The notes: generated by a model not told the origin, from the sequence alone. A stretch of 64,000 nt of DNA from CAVSZB01 sp964420395 (GCA_964420395.1 CAYQTJ010000002.1:1-64000); one strand, 5' to 3'; positions 24,202-33,303 are shown, counted from the first letter of the stretch. Numbers and translations are program-made.

Positions 24202-24600
24202 GGGTGCTCCGGGCCCGGGACCGGCAAGTCAGCGGGCGCGAAACCCGCCGGGCTCCGCGGCGCGGCGAGAGCTTAGGCAGGCCGGAGCGGGGCGTCAATG
24301 CCGCCTGGCCGGGCGGCGTTGCGCTGTCCCGGCAACGGCGACATCGAGGGCTGAATCAATCTTCACACTCTCCGTTCGCGAGCCCGGGAAATTTTCCGCA
24401 ACCCGTGCGCTTTTTGCGCAACGAATCGTTCTTTCCTACGTACCTTGATTCTGTTTTCGCAAATGTACGCCGGCCGATTCGATCGGCGCGGCGCCACGAC
24501 GCCACCCGTCCCCCCTGCCGCCCCTACCCGGTGAGCTGGAGACGCAGCGCCGCGGCGCCCCTGCGATCCCGCGGGGACCGCTGGAACACCGGGAGTGACC
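24202..24600. other. divergent intergenic region with AT-rich patch
   Basis: This is a spacer of 399 bases between the GT-C gene and the sulfatase-like gene. Bases 24380-24470 are clearly poorer in GC than the rest and contain TTGATT at 24455-24460, without a convincing -10 partner. A small stem, GCCGAT/ATCGGC, is at 24473-24487. Both genes probably have promoters here; no gene is seen. Confidence 0.4.
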
Positions 24601-26082
24601 ATGCTGCGCAGAGTGCTGGCGTCCGCGCTGGGGCTCATCCTCGTTCTGGCCCTCACGGGGCTCGTGGCGCGGGATCGCGCGCGCTCCCCGCGCCGTCCGG
24701 ACGTCGTGATGATCGCCATCGACACCCTTCGGGGCGACCATCTCCACTGCTTCGGCAACGACTGGATCCGCACGCCCCATCTCGACGCCCTGGCCCGCGA
24801 CGGAGTCCGCTTCACGCGCTGCTACGCCACCGCGCCGTGGACCCTGCCGTCGTTCGCCTCGATCTTCACCGGCTTGACGCCGAGCCACCACGGCGCCGTC
24901 GGCGGGACGCGCGAGGTCCTCGACGACCGCTTCACCACCCTCGCCGAGCACCTCGACCGCGCCGGCTACCGCACCTACGGCTACGCGACCGTCAAGTGGC
25001 TGACCCCCCCGTTCGGCACGGCCCAGGGCTTCAACTTCGAGCTGCCGGTGGAGTCGCCGCCGGACCTCGAAGGGGGACCGCTGGTGACGGCGCTGGGGCG
25101 GGCCACGTTCGACCTGCCGCGCGACAAGCCGCTCTTCACGTTCCTGCACTACTTCGACGCGCACGCCCCGTACGCGCCGCCGCCGCCGTTCGCGCGCATG
25201 TACTACGAGGGCGACGAGCGGGCGCCCGGCGCGCCGGTGCTCGACTTCCTGCGCTCGCCCGCCAACGCCGCGCCCAACCGCGCCGGAGGCATCTACGACT
25301 GGCTGGCCGGCGTGACCGACCTGCGGTTCCCCGCGCGGGAGTACGCGGCCGGCGTCAGCTACACCGACGACCACGTGGGGCGGGTCGTGGCCGAACTCAA
25401 GCGGCGCAAGCGCTATGACGACACGCTGATCATCGTCGTGGCCGACCACGGCGAACACCTCGGCGAGCACGGCCTCTGGTTCACGCACGCGCTGCCGTAC
25501 CAGGAGACGCTGCACGTGCCCCTGCTCGTCAAGCTGCCGCGCGGCCGCGCCGCCGGCCGCCTGATCGATACGCCGGTCTCCACGCTCGACCTCCTGCCGA
25601 CCCTGCTCGACTGGCTCGACCTCCCTGCGGCGGAAGGCGACGGGCGGAGCCTGCGGGATCTCGTCGAGGGGCGCGACCGGGGCGACGCCTCGCTGCTCGT
25701 GGCCGAGCAGGGGTCGGAGCCGGACGACCTCTCCAAGTCGCTGACCGACTGGCCGTGGAAGATGATCTACTTCCGCTCTCCCGCGGGCGAGCGCTACGAG
25801 CTCTACGATCTGAGCCGGGACCCCGACGAGCGGCACGACCTCGCCGCGCAGCGCCCGGCCGACCTGGCCCGCCTCAGCGCCCGCCTCTGGACGCTGTTCG
25901 AAGAGCAGCACCCCCTCGGTTTCGGCTCCGCGTCGGGCCCGGCCGACCTGGACGCCGCCGCGCGCCGGCAACTGCGCTCCCTCGGCTACCTGACGGGGCG
26001 CGCCGCTTCGGAGCCGCCGGCCCCATCCGCTCCCGGCTCCCCCTCCGGCCCGGCCCGGGCCGCGAGCCGCGCGCGCGACTGA
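24601..26082 (+). CDS. sulfatase-fold (alkaline phosphatase superfamily) hydrolase without a formylglycine site
   Basis: A 493-residue protein with an N-terminal anchor (ASALGLILVLALTGLVA). Metal ligands fit IDTLRGDHLHCFG at the start and VVADHGEHLGEHG later. The nucleophile region reads APWTLPSFASIFTG. At the position where sulfatases have Cys or Ser of the C/S-x-P-x-R motif there is Thr, and the Arg is Phe. A threonine nucleophile is known in phosphoglycerol-type transferases of the same superfamily. So a sulfatase is unlikely, and a phospho-transferase or phosphodiesterase on the envelope is possible. ATG 24601 is five bases after GGGAG. Confidence 0.8.
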   Translation: MLRRVLASALGLILVLALTGLVARDRARSPRRPDVVMIAIDTLRGDHLHCFGNDWIRTPHLDALARDGVRFTRCYATAPWTLPSFASIFTGLTPSHHGAVGGTREVLDDRFTTLAEHLDRAGYRTYGYATVKWLTPPFGTAQGFNFELPVESPPDLEGGPLVTALGRATFDLPRDKPLFTFLHYFDAHAPYAPPPPFARMYYEGDERAPGAPVLDFLRSPANAAPNRAGGIYDWLAGVTDLRFPAREYAAGVSYTDDHVGRVVAELKRRKRYDDTLIIVVADHGEHLGEHGLWFTHALPYQETLHVPLLVKLPRGRAAGRLIDTPVSTLDLLPTLLDWLDLPAAEGDGRSLRDLVEGRDRGDASLLVAEQGSEPDDLSKSLTDWPWKMIYFRSPAGERYELYDLSRDPDERHDLAAQRPADLARLSARLWTLFEEQHPLGFGSASGPADLDAAARRQLRSLGYLTGRAASEPPAPSAPGSPSGPARAASRARD

Positions 26083-26106
26083 GCCGCGGGAGGCTGCGGT
26101 TCCTTT
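26081..26106 (+). terminator. weak hairpin after the sulfatase-like gene
   Basis: GAGCCGC pairs with GCGGTTC (one G-T pair) around an eight-base loop, followed by CTTT. It begins inside the stop codon of the gene ending at 26082. The position favours termination, but the T run is short. Confidence 0.35.
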
Positions 26107-26201
26107 CCCCGTTTACGTCGCAGGAAGAAAGAAATATCCTCACCCGGACGGTCGGAACGGATCGGACGCCGTGTCGCCGCCTGCCCCGGGGGGTGGATCG
26201 G

Positions 26202-26714
26202 ATGGCCTTCAGCGCCCTCGATGATCCTGCCCGCCAGCCTGCGCCCGCCGACCTGCGCCGGGTTCTCGCCGCCGCGGCCCCGCTGTGGCGCAGGATCATC
26301 TCCCATGCTGCCGAAAGCTGTCCGCCCATCACCGAGGTATGGAGCCACGGGGGCGCCAGGGGGGGATGGTCGCTTCGTCTCAAGCGGGGCGATCGCGTCC
26401 TTCTCTACATGACGCCGCAGGCCTCGTGCATCCAGGTCGGTTTCGTCCTCGGCGAGAAGGCCGCCCGGTCCGCGCACGCGGTCGGGCTGCCGGCGCCGGT
26501 CCTGGAGCTGATCGACAAGGCGCCCCGTTACGCGGAGGGGCGCGGGATCCGCTTCCCGGTCGCCACGGACGCCGACCTGTCCGTGGTGAAGCACCTGCTC
26601 GCGCTGAAGGCGGGGGCGGTCGCGGCGCCGAAGTCGAAGCCGACGCCGGCGCGCGCGGCGCCCGGCGCGGCGGGTGATGCCGTTTCCGGCCCGCCGAGGC
26701 GCCGCAGTTCCTGA
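26202..26714 (+). CDS. DUF3788 family protein
   Basis: A 170-residue soluble protein starting at ATG 26202. The pattern ITEVWSHGG...GWSLRLKRGDRVLLYMTPQ and later FQ/GF-type strands (CIQVGFVLGEKA) match the DUF3788 family. After about residue 140 it has a disordered Ala/Pro/Lys tail. The function is unknown. It lies just upstream of the structured leader of terC. Confidence 0.65.
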   Translation: MAFSALDDPARQPAPADLRRVLAAAAPLWRRIISHAAESCPPITEVWSHGGARGGWSLRLKRGDRVLLYMTPQASCIQVGFVLGEKAARSAHAVGLPAPVLELIDKAPRYAEGRGIRFPVATDADLSVVKHLLALKAGAVAAPKSKPTPARAAPGAAGDAVSGPPRRRSS

Positions 26715-26720
26715 ACCGTT

Positions 26721-26827
26721 GCCCGTTCACGCCTTCGCAGCGATTGTGTCCGCTCGTGAGACCCGGGAACGGGCGGCCTCCGGGGACGGCATCCCCGGGG
26801 CACGACCGACCGGGCGCGGTCGCCCGG
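26721..26827 (+). promoter_or_regulatory. structured 5' leader of terC, three consecutive hairpins
   Basis: Three perfect stems follow each other. GCCCGTTC/GAACGGGC (26721-26728 with 26767-26774) encloses a further CACG/CGTG; then CCGGGGA/TCCCCGG (26780-26798); then CCGGGCG/CGCCCGG (26810-26827). The terC ribosome site GGAGGAG at 26838-26844 comes just after. terC genes often sit behind the manganese yybP-ykoY riboswitch, but its conserved loop sequences are not visible here. A regulatory RNA is an inference. Confidence 0.4.
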
Positions 26828-26855
26828 CCTGGAATCCGGAGGAGAGGCGCTCGTC

Positions 26856-27932
26856 ATGATCTGGCTCTGGTTCGCCTTCATCGCGCTGATTCTGCTTCTG
26901 CTGGCGCTGGACCTGGGGGTCTTCCACCGCAAGGCCCATGTCGTCGGCGTGAGGGAGGCCGTCGGCTGGTCCGCGGTGTGGATCGCCATGGGGCTGGCGT
27001 TCTCGGTCTTCGTCTACTTCGCCTACGACGGCCACTGGTTCGGCCTCGGCACCGTTGCGGACGCGGTCGACGGGGTCGTGAACGACGGCGCCTCGGCGGT
27101 GGGGAAGTACCTGACCGGCTACGTCGTCGAGAAGTCGCTCAGCGTCGACAACATCTTCGTGATCGCCATGATCTTCGGCTTCTTCGCCGTGCCGCCGCTC
27201 TACCAGCACCGCGTGCTGTTCTGGGGCATCATCGGCGCGCTGATCATGCGCGGGGCCATGATCTGGCTCGGGGCGAAGCTGATCGCGGAGTTCCACTGGA
27301 TCCTCTACGTCTTTGCGGCCTTCCTGATCCTGACGGCGATCAAGATGCTCGCCGTCAAGACGGAGCACGCCGACCCGGGCCGCAACGTGGTCGTCCGGCT
27401 GACGCGACGCCTGTTCCCCGTGACCGCCCGCTTCCACGGCGAGCATTTCGTCGTGCGGGCCGGGACGTCGGCGTCGCTCGAGAGCGAGGTTCCCGGCGCG
27501 GCCGCCCTGCCGGACGAGGTGGTGGCGAAGGCGAAGCCGGGCACGCTGCTGCTCACGCCGCTGGCCCTGGCGCTCGTGATGGTCGAGACGACCGACCTGA
27601 TCTTCGCCGTCGACTCGATCCCGGCCATCTTCGCGATCACGTCCGATCCGTTCCTCGTCTTCACCAGCAACGTGTTCGCGATCCTCGGCCTGCGATCGCT
27701 CTACTTCGCCCTGGCCGGGATGGTGAACAGGTTCCGCTACCTCAAGGTGGCGCTGGCCCTGGTGCTGATGGTCGTGGGGGTGAAGATGCTGCTCGCCGAG
27801 TGGCTCAAGCGCCTCCTCGGGAAGCAGTTCAACCTCTACGTGCTGGCCGCGGTGCTGGGGATCCTGGCGGTCGGCGTCGTCTGCTCGCTCCTGGCCGATC
27901 GTCGCGACCGCGCCCGGGGAATGGCCCGATGA
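26856..27932 (+). CDS. TerC family integral membrane protein
   Basis: A 358-residue protein with about nine membrane helices. The paired acidic motifs of the family are visible: EKSLSVDNIFVIAMIF near residue 90 and VETTDLIFAVDSIPAIFAI near 250. TerC/Alx proteins are linked to tellurite resistance and to manganese export, including supplying Mn to exported enzymes. ATG 26856 follows GGAGGAG. The stop overlaps the nhaA start (ATGA, 27929-27932), coupling the two transporters. A structured leader precedes it. Confidence 0.9.
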   Translation: MIWLWFAFIALILLLLALDLGVFHRKAHVVGVREAVGWSAVWIAMGLAFSVFVYFAYDGHWFGLGTVADAVDGVVNDGASAVGKYLTGYVVEKSLSVDNIFVIAMIFGFFAVPPLYQHRVLFWGIIGALIMRGAMIWLGAKLIAEFHWILYVFAAFLILTAIKMLAVKTEHADPGRNVVVRLTRRLFPVTARFHGEHFVVRAGTSASLESEVPGAAALPDEVVAKAKPGTLLLTPLALALVMVETTDLIFAVDSIPAIFAITSDPFLVFTSNVFAILGLRSLYFALAGMVNRFRYLKVALALVLMVVGVKMLLAEWLKRLLGKQFNLYVLAAVLGILAVGVVCSLLADRRDRARGMAR

Positions 27933-29170
27933 GGACGATGGCCGACAGGGCTCTGAAGCCGCTGCAGGACTTCCTGCGGCTCGAAGCCGCCGGCGGCCTC
28001 CTGCTGATGGCGGCGACCGCCGTGGCCCTGGTCGCCGCCAACTCCCCCCTGGCCGGTCCCTATGCCGCCCTGCTGGACCTGCCGCTCGAATTCAGGATCG
28101 GCGGCTTCGCCATCGCCAAGCCGCTGCTGCTGTGGATCAACGATGGCCTGATGGCCGTGTTCTTCTTCCTCGTGGGCCTGGAGCTGAAGCGCGAACTGAT
28201 CGAGGGGCACCTGTCGAGCCTGCGCCGGGCGAGCCTGCCGGCGTTCGCGGCCCTGGGCGGAATGCTCGCGCCCGCCGCTCTCTACGCGGCTCTCAACCGC
28301 GGCGACCCCGTCGCGTTGAGAGGATGGGCCATCCCCACGGCAACCGACATCGCCTTCGCGCTGGGGGTATTGTCCCTGCTGGGCAGCCGGGTGCCGTCCG
28401 CGTTGAAGGCCTTCCTGCTGAGCGTGGCCATCTTCGACGACCTCGGGGCGATCATCGTGATCGCCCTGTTCTACACGGACGGGCTGTCGCTGCTCTCCCT
28501 CGCCGTGGCGGCCGTGCTCGTGCTCGGCCTGGCCGGCCTCAACCGGGCGGGCGTGACCAGGCCGGCCGCCTATCTCCTGATCGGCGTGCCGCTGTGGGTG
28601 GCGGTGCTCAAGTCCGGCGTGCACGCCACGCTGGCCGGCGTCGTGGTGGCGATGTTCATCCCGCTGCGCGCGCGCCCCGGATCCCCCGCGGCGGCGCCCG
28701 CGCCCGAGCCGTTGCTGCGCCGCCTGGAGCACGCGCTGCATCCCTGGGTGGCGTTCGGCGTGCTGCCGGTCTTCGCGTTCGCCAACGCCGGCGTCCCGCT
28801 CGCCGGGCTCTCCCTGGCGGACGCGCTGCATCCGGTCCCGCTCGGCATCGCGGGCGGGCTGTTCGTCGGCAAGCAGATCGGCGTCTTGGCGATGAGCGGG
28901 CTGGCGGTGCGGCTGGGTCTGGCATCGCGGCCCGACGGGGTCGGCTGGCGGCAGCTGTACGGGACGGCGCTGCTGTGCGGCGTCGGCTTCACGATGAGCC
29001 TCTTCATCGCGTCACTGGCGTTCGAACAAGGCGGGCCGGCCTATTCCGGGGCGGAGCGACTCGGCATCCTGGGCGGTTCGCTCCTGTCGGGGCTGGCCGG
29101 CTATGTCGTGCTGCGGGCGGGTCCGGGTCCGGCGCCGGACGGGGCGGCGCTGGCGCGCCCCACGGCATAG
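27929..29170 (+). CDS. nhaA: Na+/H+ antiporter NhaA
   Basis: A 413-residue inner-membrane antiporter. The family blocks are FLRLEAAGGLLLMAAT at the start, FFFLVGLELKRELIEG, TATDIAFALGVLSLLG, and AIFDDLGAIIVIALFY with the double aspartate that binds the cation. HATLAGVVVAMFIP and GFTMSLFIASLAF follow. It exchanges Na+ for H+ for pH and salt balance. ATG 27929 overlaps the terC stop; ATG 27938 is a possible alternative. The family length is normal. Confidence 0.95.
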   Translation: MRTMADRALKPLQDFLRLEAAGGLLLMAATAVALVAANSPLAGPYAALLDLPLEFRIGGFAIAKPLLLWINDGLMAVFFFLVGLELKRELIEGHLSSLRRASLPAFAALGGMLAPAALYAALNRGDPVALRGWAIPTATDIAFALGVLSLLGSRVPSALKAFLLSVAIFDDLGAIIVIALFYTDGLSLLSLAVAAVLVLGLAGLNRAGVTRPAAYLLIGVPLWVAVLKSGVHATLAGVVVAMFIPLRARPGSPAAAPAPEPLLRRLEHALHPWVAFGVLPVFAFANAGVPLAGLSLADALHPVPLGIAGGLFVGKQIGVLAMSGLAVRLGLASRPDGVGWRQLYGTALLCGVGFTMSLFIASLAFEQGGPAYSGAERLGILGGSLLSGLAGYVVLRAGPGPAPDGAALARPTA

Positions 29171-29274
29171 GCGAGGATGACGCGATGACGACTCCGCTGC
29201 TGTGCTGTTGGCGCGCCCCGCGCGGACGTGGCCCCGCCACGGGAAGCGCGCCGAGCACCCGACAGGAGGGGGCC

Positions 29275-30195
29275 ATGAAGACTCGAAACGGGGCGGCCGG
29301 CCTGCTGGCCGTCCTCTGCCTGGTTTCGTTCGCCGACGCCGGAGCCCAGGAAAGGCGCCCCCCGCGACAGATCACCGACGATCCTGCCCAGGAGGGCTTT
29401 CCCGCCTGGTCGCCGGACGGGAAGACCATCGTCTTCTCGCGCATCGGCAAGGCCCTGGACCCCGCATCCACCGGGCTGTGGCGGGTTCCGCGGGAGGGCG
29501 GCGAGGCGACGCGGCTGACCACCGTGCTGGCCGAGCATCCCAGCTGGTCTCCCGACGGCAACTACATCGTGTTCGACGCGGACGAGGGCAGCAGCATCAA
29601 GCTGATCTCGGCGACCGGCGGCGCGCCGATCCGCATCGTGCCGGAGTCGATCCCGGTGTCACGCGGAGGCAACCCGAGGTGGTCGCCGGACGGTTCGCGC
29701 ATCGCCTTCCGCGAGGGCTCGAATCTCTGGGTGCTGGAGGTCTCGACCGGCCGGCTGGCGAAGGCGTTCAGCGAGGCCGACCTGCTGCCCATCCCGAGCT
29801 GCTGGTCGCGCGACGGGACGGGCATCTACACGGTGCTGCGCGCCGGCCAGTCGCCGCTGACCACGCTCTGGTTGCTCTCCGCGACCGGGGAGGGAAGGCG
29901 GCAACTCACCTTCGAGAAGGAGGCGATCTACAGGTACATGGACCTGTCGCCCGATGGCTCGCTCCTGGCCTTCGTGGCGTACGAAGGGCGCGAGTGCGAC
30001 GTGTGGGTCATGCCGGCGGACGGCGGCCGGAGGATCCGGATCACCTCCGCGCCCGGCTACGACGACACCCCGCGCTGGTCGCCGGACGGGGGGACCATCG
30101 CCTTCACCAGCACGCGGTCCGGCAACTTCGACGTCTGGACGATCGACGTGGACCTCGACGCGGTGCGCGGGGAGCTGACCGGACCCGAGCACTAG
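29275..30195 (+). CDS. exported TolB-like beta-propeller protein
   Basis: A 306-residue protein with a signal peptide ending at FADAGAQ; ATG 29275 follows AGGAGGGGG. At least five WD40-like (PD40) repeats are visible, each with the PxWSPDGxxIxF core, for example FPAWSPDGKTIVFSR, NPRWSPDGSRIAF and TPRWSPDGGTIAFTS. It is thus one small propeller without the TolB N-terminal domain or a peptidase domain. Its likely role is a periplasmic binding scaffold. It lies downstream of nhaA on the same strand. Confidence 0.8.
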   Translation: MKTRNGAAGLLAVLCLVSFADAGAQERRPPRQITDDPAQEGFPAWSPDGKTIVFSRIGKALDPASTGLWRVPREGGEATRLTTVLAEHPSWSPDGNYIVFDADEGSSIKLISATGGAPIRIVPESIPVSRGGNPRWSPDGSRIAFREGSNLWVLEVSTGRLAKAFSEADLLPIPSCWSRDGTGIYTVLRAGQSPLTTLWLLSATGEGRRQLTFEKEAIYRYMDLSPDGSLLAFVAYEGRECDVWVMPADGGRRIRITSAPGYDDTPRWSPDGGTIAFTSTRSGNFDVWTIDVDLDAVRGELTGPEH

Positions 30196-30248
30196 TCCGG
30201 ACGCCGGTGCGCGCGGGCGCGGCGGCCTCCGTTGCCGAAGGAACGGCC

Positions 30249-31427
30249 ATGGCGCGGCAAGACCACGGACACGGCGTGAAGCTGGCGGGCCTGGCGCTGG
30301 CCGTCGTGCTCTCCCTTGCCGGCTGCGCGACGTCGCCACGCGGGACGCAGCGGCCCGACGGGGCGGCGATCGACGCCGCGGCGCTGCGACTGATGGCGCG
30401 CGAGGGGGTGCAGGGCCTGGCGCTGGCGGTCATCGAGGAGGGGAGGGTCGTGCACGTGGCAGCCCTCGGCCGGCGCAGCGTGGAACGGGACCTCCCGCTG
30501 ACCGTCGACACCATCATGTATGGCGCTTCGCTGACGAAGACGGCGTTCGCCTACATGGTCCTGCAGCTCGTGGACGAAGGAAGGCTGGACCTCGACGCCC
30601 CGGTGGGCGAGCTGCTGCCCCGTCCCCTGCCCGAGCACCCCGACTATGCCGATCTGGCGGACGACGCGCGCTGGCGGCTGCTGACGCCGCGCATCCTGCT
30701 GACGCACACCTCCGGGTTCGCCAATTTCCGCTGGCTCGAGCCGGACAAGCGGCTGCGGTTCCACCACGACCCGGGCAGCCGCTACGGCTATTCCGGCGAG
30801 GGCTTCTACATCCTGCAGCTCGTTCTCGAGGAGGGGCTCGGCCTGGACGTGGGCAGGGAGATGCAGACGCGCGTCTTCGACCGCTTCGGCATGGTGAACA
30901 CCAGCATGACGTGGCGGCCCGACTTCGCGGCGAACCTGGCGGACGGCTACGGGCTCGACGGCGCGATGGAGCCGCACGACGAGCGTGGCAGCGTCAGCGC
31001 CGCCGGCTCCATGGACACGAGCATCGCCGACCAGGCCCGACTCTGGGCCGGCATCGTGCGGGGCGACGGCCTCAGCGCCGCCTCGCGCGCGGAGCTGGTC
31101 CGCCCGCAGGCGCCGATCGCGACGGCCCACCAGTTCCCGACCCTGATGACGGAGACCGCGCCGCGCAACGCGGCGGTCGGCCTGGCGGCGGGGCTGGGCG
31201 TGGTGACCTTCCGGGACGGGAGCGGGCCGGCGTGGTTCAAGGGCGGCCACAACGACTGGACCGGCAACCTGGTGGTCTGCCTCGAGAGCGGGAAGCGCTG
31301 CCTGGTCCTGCTGGCCAACGACGTTCGGGCCGAGCGCCTGTACCCGGAGCTGGCCCGGGCCGTTCTCGGAGATACCTCGCTGCCCTGGGCGTGGGAGTAC
31401 GACTGGCTCGACGCTCCGCGCCCCTAG
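30249..31427 (+). CDS. serine hydrolase, beta-lactamase family, lipoprotein
   Basis: A 392-residue lipoprotein (LSLAGC lipobox near residue 26) of the class C beta-lactamase/penicillin-binding fold. The SxxK nucleophile motif is ASLTKTAF near residue 97. YGYSGEGF fits the tyrosine motif, and KGGHNDWTGN the third motif. It probably acts on envelope peptides or esters; antibiotic hydrolysis cannot be inferred. Its TAG stop and the stop of the convergent hdr-flx operon share the palindrome CTAG at 31424-31427. Confidence 0.85.
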   Translation: MARQDHGHGVKLAGLALAVVLSLAGCATSPRGTQRPDGAAIDAAALRLMAREGVQGLALAVIEEGRVVHVAALGRRSVERDLPLTVDTIMYGASLTKTAFAYMVLQLVDEGRLDLDAPVGELLPRPLPEHPDYADLADDARWRLLTPRILLTHTSGFANFRWLEPDKRLRFHHDPGSRYGYSGEGFYILQLVLEEGLGLDVGREMQTRVFDRFGMVNTSMTWRPDFAANLADGYGLDGAMEPHDERGSVSAAGSMDTSIADQARLWAGIVRGDGLSAASRAELVRPQAPIATAHQFPTLMTETAPRNAAVGLAAGLGVVTFRDGSGPAWFKGGHNDWTGNLVVCLESGKRCLVLLANDVRAERLYPELARAVLGDTSLPWAWEYDWLDAPRP

Positions 31428-32260
31428 TAGTCGCTCCCCATCGGCAGCGCCTCGAGCTCCCGGGCGTTGAACACCGGACCCTCCTTGCAGACGTACGTGC
31501 CGCCGATGTTGCAGCGGCCGCACTTGCCCACCCCGCACTTCATGCGGTTCTCGAGGGTCGTGTAGATCTGCTCCGGGGTGAAGCCGAGCTTCTCCAGCAC
31601 CGGCATCGAGTACTTGATCATGATCGGAGGACCGCACACGAAGGCCAGGCCGTTGGCGGACGGCGGGGCGTACTGCTCGAGCACGGTCGGCACGAAGCCG
31701 ATCCTGCCCTTCCAGTCGGGCGTTTCGCCGCCGGGGTCGACCGTCGTCACCAACTCGACGTCGGCGCGGGCCTCCCACTCGGCCAACTCGTGCTTGTAGA
31801 CCAGGTCCGACACGGTGCGCGCGCCGTAGACGATGCGCACGGCGCCGAACTCGTCGCGCCGGTCGAGGACGTTCCAGATCAGGCAGCGCAGCGGGGGCAG
31901 GGCGATGCCGCCGATGACGAACAGCAGGTCCCTGCCGCGGAAGTCGTCGAGCGGGAAGTGGTTGCCGTACGGGCCGCGGAAGCCGATGACGTCGCCCACC
32001 TCCTGCCTGCGCAGCACCTCGGTCACCTTGCCCACGGCGCGGAAGGTGCACTCGATGTGGTCCTTCCAGGTGGGGGGGGAGGCGATGCAGAAGGTCGACT
32101 CGCCCTCGCCGAACGCCGAGTACAGGCCGAACTGCCCGGCGAGGAACGAGAAGCTCTCGCGCATCTCCGGGTCGACGAAGCGCAGCTTGAGCGTCTTGAC
32201 GTCGGGCGTCTCCTGACGGGTCTCGATGACCTCCATCAGGTGCGGCGTGTAGAGCCTCAT
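31424..32260 (-). CDS. flxA: FAD/NAD(P)-binding oxidoreductase subunit, FlxA/HydG/AsrB-like
   Basis: A 278-residue ferredoxin-NADP+ reductase-type subunit. The FAD-binding block fits STFCIASPP and the NAD(P) domain LLFVIGGIALPPLR and FVCGPPIMIKYS. Four cysteines near the end (CGVGKCGRCNIGGTYVC) hold a [2Fe-2S] cluster, as in the gamma subunit of sulfhydrogenase and AsrB. In Flx complexes this subunit takes electrons from NAD(P)H. It is the last gene of the operon. The start overlaps the upstream stop as ATGA (32257-32260). The gene name is by context and motif, not alignment. Confidence 0.8.
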   Translation of the reverse strand: MRLYTPHLMEVIETRQETPDVKTLKLRFVDPEMRESFSFLAGQFGLYSAFGEGESTFCIASPPTWKDHIECTFRAVGKVTEVLRRQEVGDVIGFRGPYGNHFPLDDFRGRDLLFVIGGIALPPLRCLIWNVLDRRDEFGAVRIVYGARTVSDLVYKHELAEWEARADVELVTTVDPGGETPDWKGRIGFVPTVLEQYAPPSANGLAFVCGPPIMIKYSMPVLEKLGFTPEQIYTTLENRMKCGVGKCGRCNIGGTYVCKEGPVFNARELEALPMGSDY

Positions 32261-33291
32261 CGCGCACCCCCCTGGCTCGCGGCGGACGGCGAACCGAACT
32301 GCTGCAGCACCTCGACGAGGTCCATGCCGGCGGGACAGGCGTCCACGCAGCGTCCGCAGCCGGTGCAGAGCAGGTGGCCGAACTTGTCGGGGTAGTAGAC
32401 GAACTTGTGGTAGATGCGCTGCCGGTAGCGCAGCGACTGGCGGGGGCGCGGGTTGTGACCCGAGGCGTGGGCCGTGAAGTGGCCGAAGGCGCAGGCGTCC
32501 CAGTTGCGGACCCGCTCGCCGCGGCGCCAGTCCCCTTCGTCCACCACGTCGAAGCAGTGGCACGACGGACAGACGTAGGCGCAGGTGCCGCACCCCACGC
32601 AGGCGTCCGACAGGGACTCCCAGGCGGGATCGTCGAAGCGGTCGCGCAGCGCGGCGGCGGCGGCGACGACGGCCAACGGGAGCGTGCCGGCCTTGCCGGG
32701 GGCCGGCGGCGCCTCGGCCGCGCGGGCCTCGACCAGCGGCTTCGGCGCGCCGGCGAGCGCGGCCCGGCCGGCCTCGGTCAGGGCGCTGACCGCGAAGCCG
32801 GCACCGGACGGGGCGATCATCACGTCGGCCTGCGGGGCCCAACCCGGGTCGACCCCGGCCGCGGCGCAGAAGCAGCTCTCCGGCGACGGCGCCGTGGCGC
32901 AGCCGAGCGCCACCAGCAGCGTGGCGGCCCGCCGCGCCTCGAACGGCTCGTCGACGTAGTCCCAGCGCATGACGGCGTCGAGCGCCCGCAGCCCCGCCAC
33001 GTCGCAGGGGCGGGCGAGCAGCAGCACGGTCGGCGGCGCGTCGAGCGGCGCCTCGGTGAGGCGCGGAGGGCTCGCCGCCAGGTCGTAGGCGAACAGCGTC
33101 TCGTGGCGCGGCAGCAGCCACTCGCGCGGGGAGATCGCCGTGCGGCCGTAGTCCCAGGCGACCTCGTCGGCGTCGCGGATCGGCGCCCAGGCCGGTCCCG
33201 CGGGCGTGGCGACCGGGGCCACGACCCGGCGCTCGCGCAGCAGGGACCGCGTCCAGGCCTTGAGATCGTCGACAGTCCAGAGCCGGTCCAC
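32257..33291 (-). CDS. flxB: 4Fe-4S subunit, FlxB / sulfhydrogenase-beta / AsrA-like
   Basis: A 344-residue iron-sulfur protein starting at GTG 33291 behind GAGGAGG. The N-terminal two thirds match the HydB/AsrA type (LLLARPCDVAGLRALD, LLVALGCATAPSPESCFC). Two cluster motifs follow: CVGCGTCAYVCPSCHCFDV and CTGCGRCVDACPAGMDL. In bifurcating Hdr complexes such a subunit relays electrons between the FAD subunit and the MvhD-type subunit. It overlaps flxA by four bases and is 12 bases from the fusion gene. Confidence 0.8.
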   Translation of the reverse strand: MDRLWTVDDLKAWTRSLLRERRVVAPVATPAGPAWAPIRDADEVAWDYGRTAISPREWLLPRHETLFAYDLAASPPRLTEAPLDAPPTVLLLARPCDVAGLRALDAVMRWDYVDEPFEARRAATLLVALGCATAPSPESCFCAAAGVDPGWAPQADVMIAPSGAGFAVSALTEAGRAALAGAPKPLVEARAAEAPPAPGKAGTLPLAVVAAAAALRDRFDDPAWESLSDACVGCGTCAYVCPSCHCFDVVDEGDWRRGERVRNWDACAFGHFTAHASGHNPRPRQSLRYRQRIYHKFVYYPDKFGHLLCTGCGRCVDACPAGMDLVEVLQQFGSPSAASQGGAR

Positions 33292-33303
33292 GGCCAGCCT
33301 CCT

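Noticed and set aside
26721..26827. Known yybP-ykoY manganese riboswitch
   Set aside because: Hairpins are present, but the conserved loop sequences of that class are not visible by eye.
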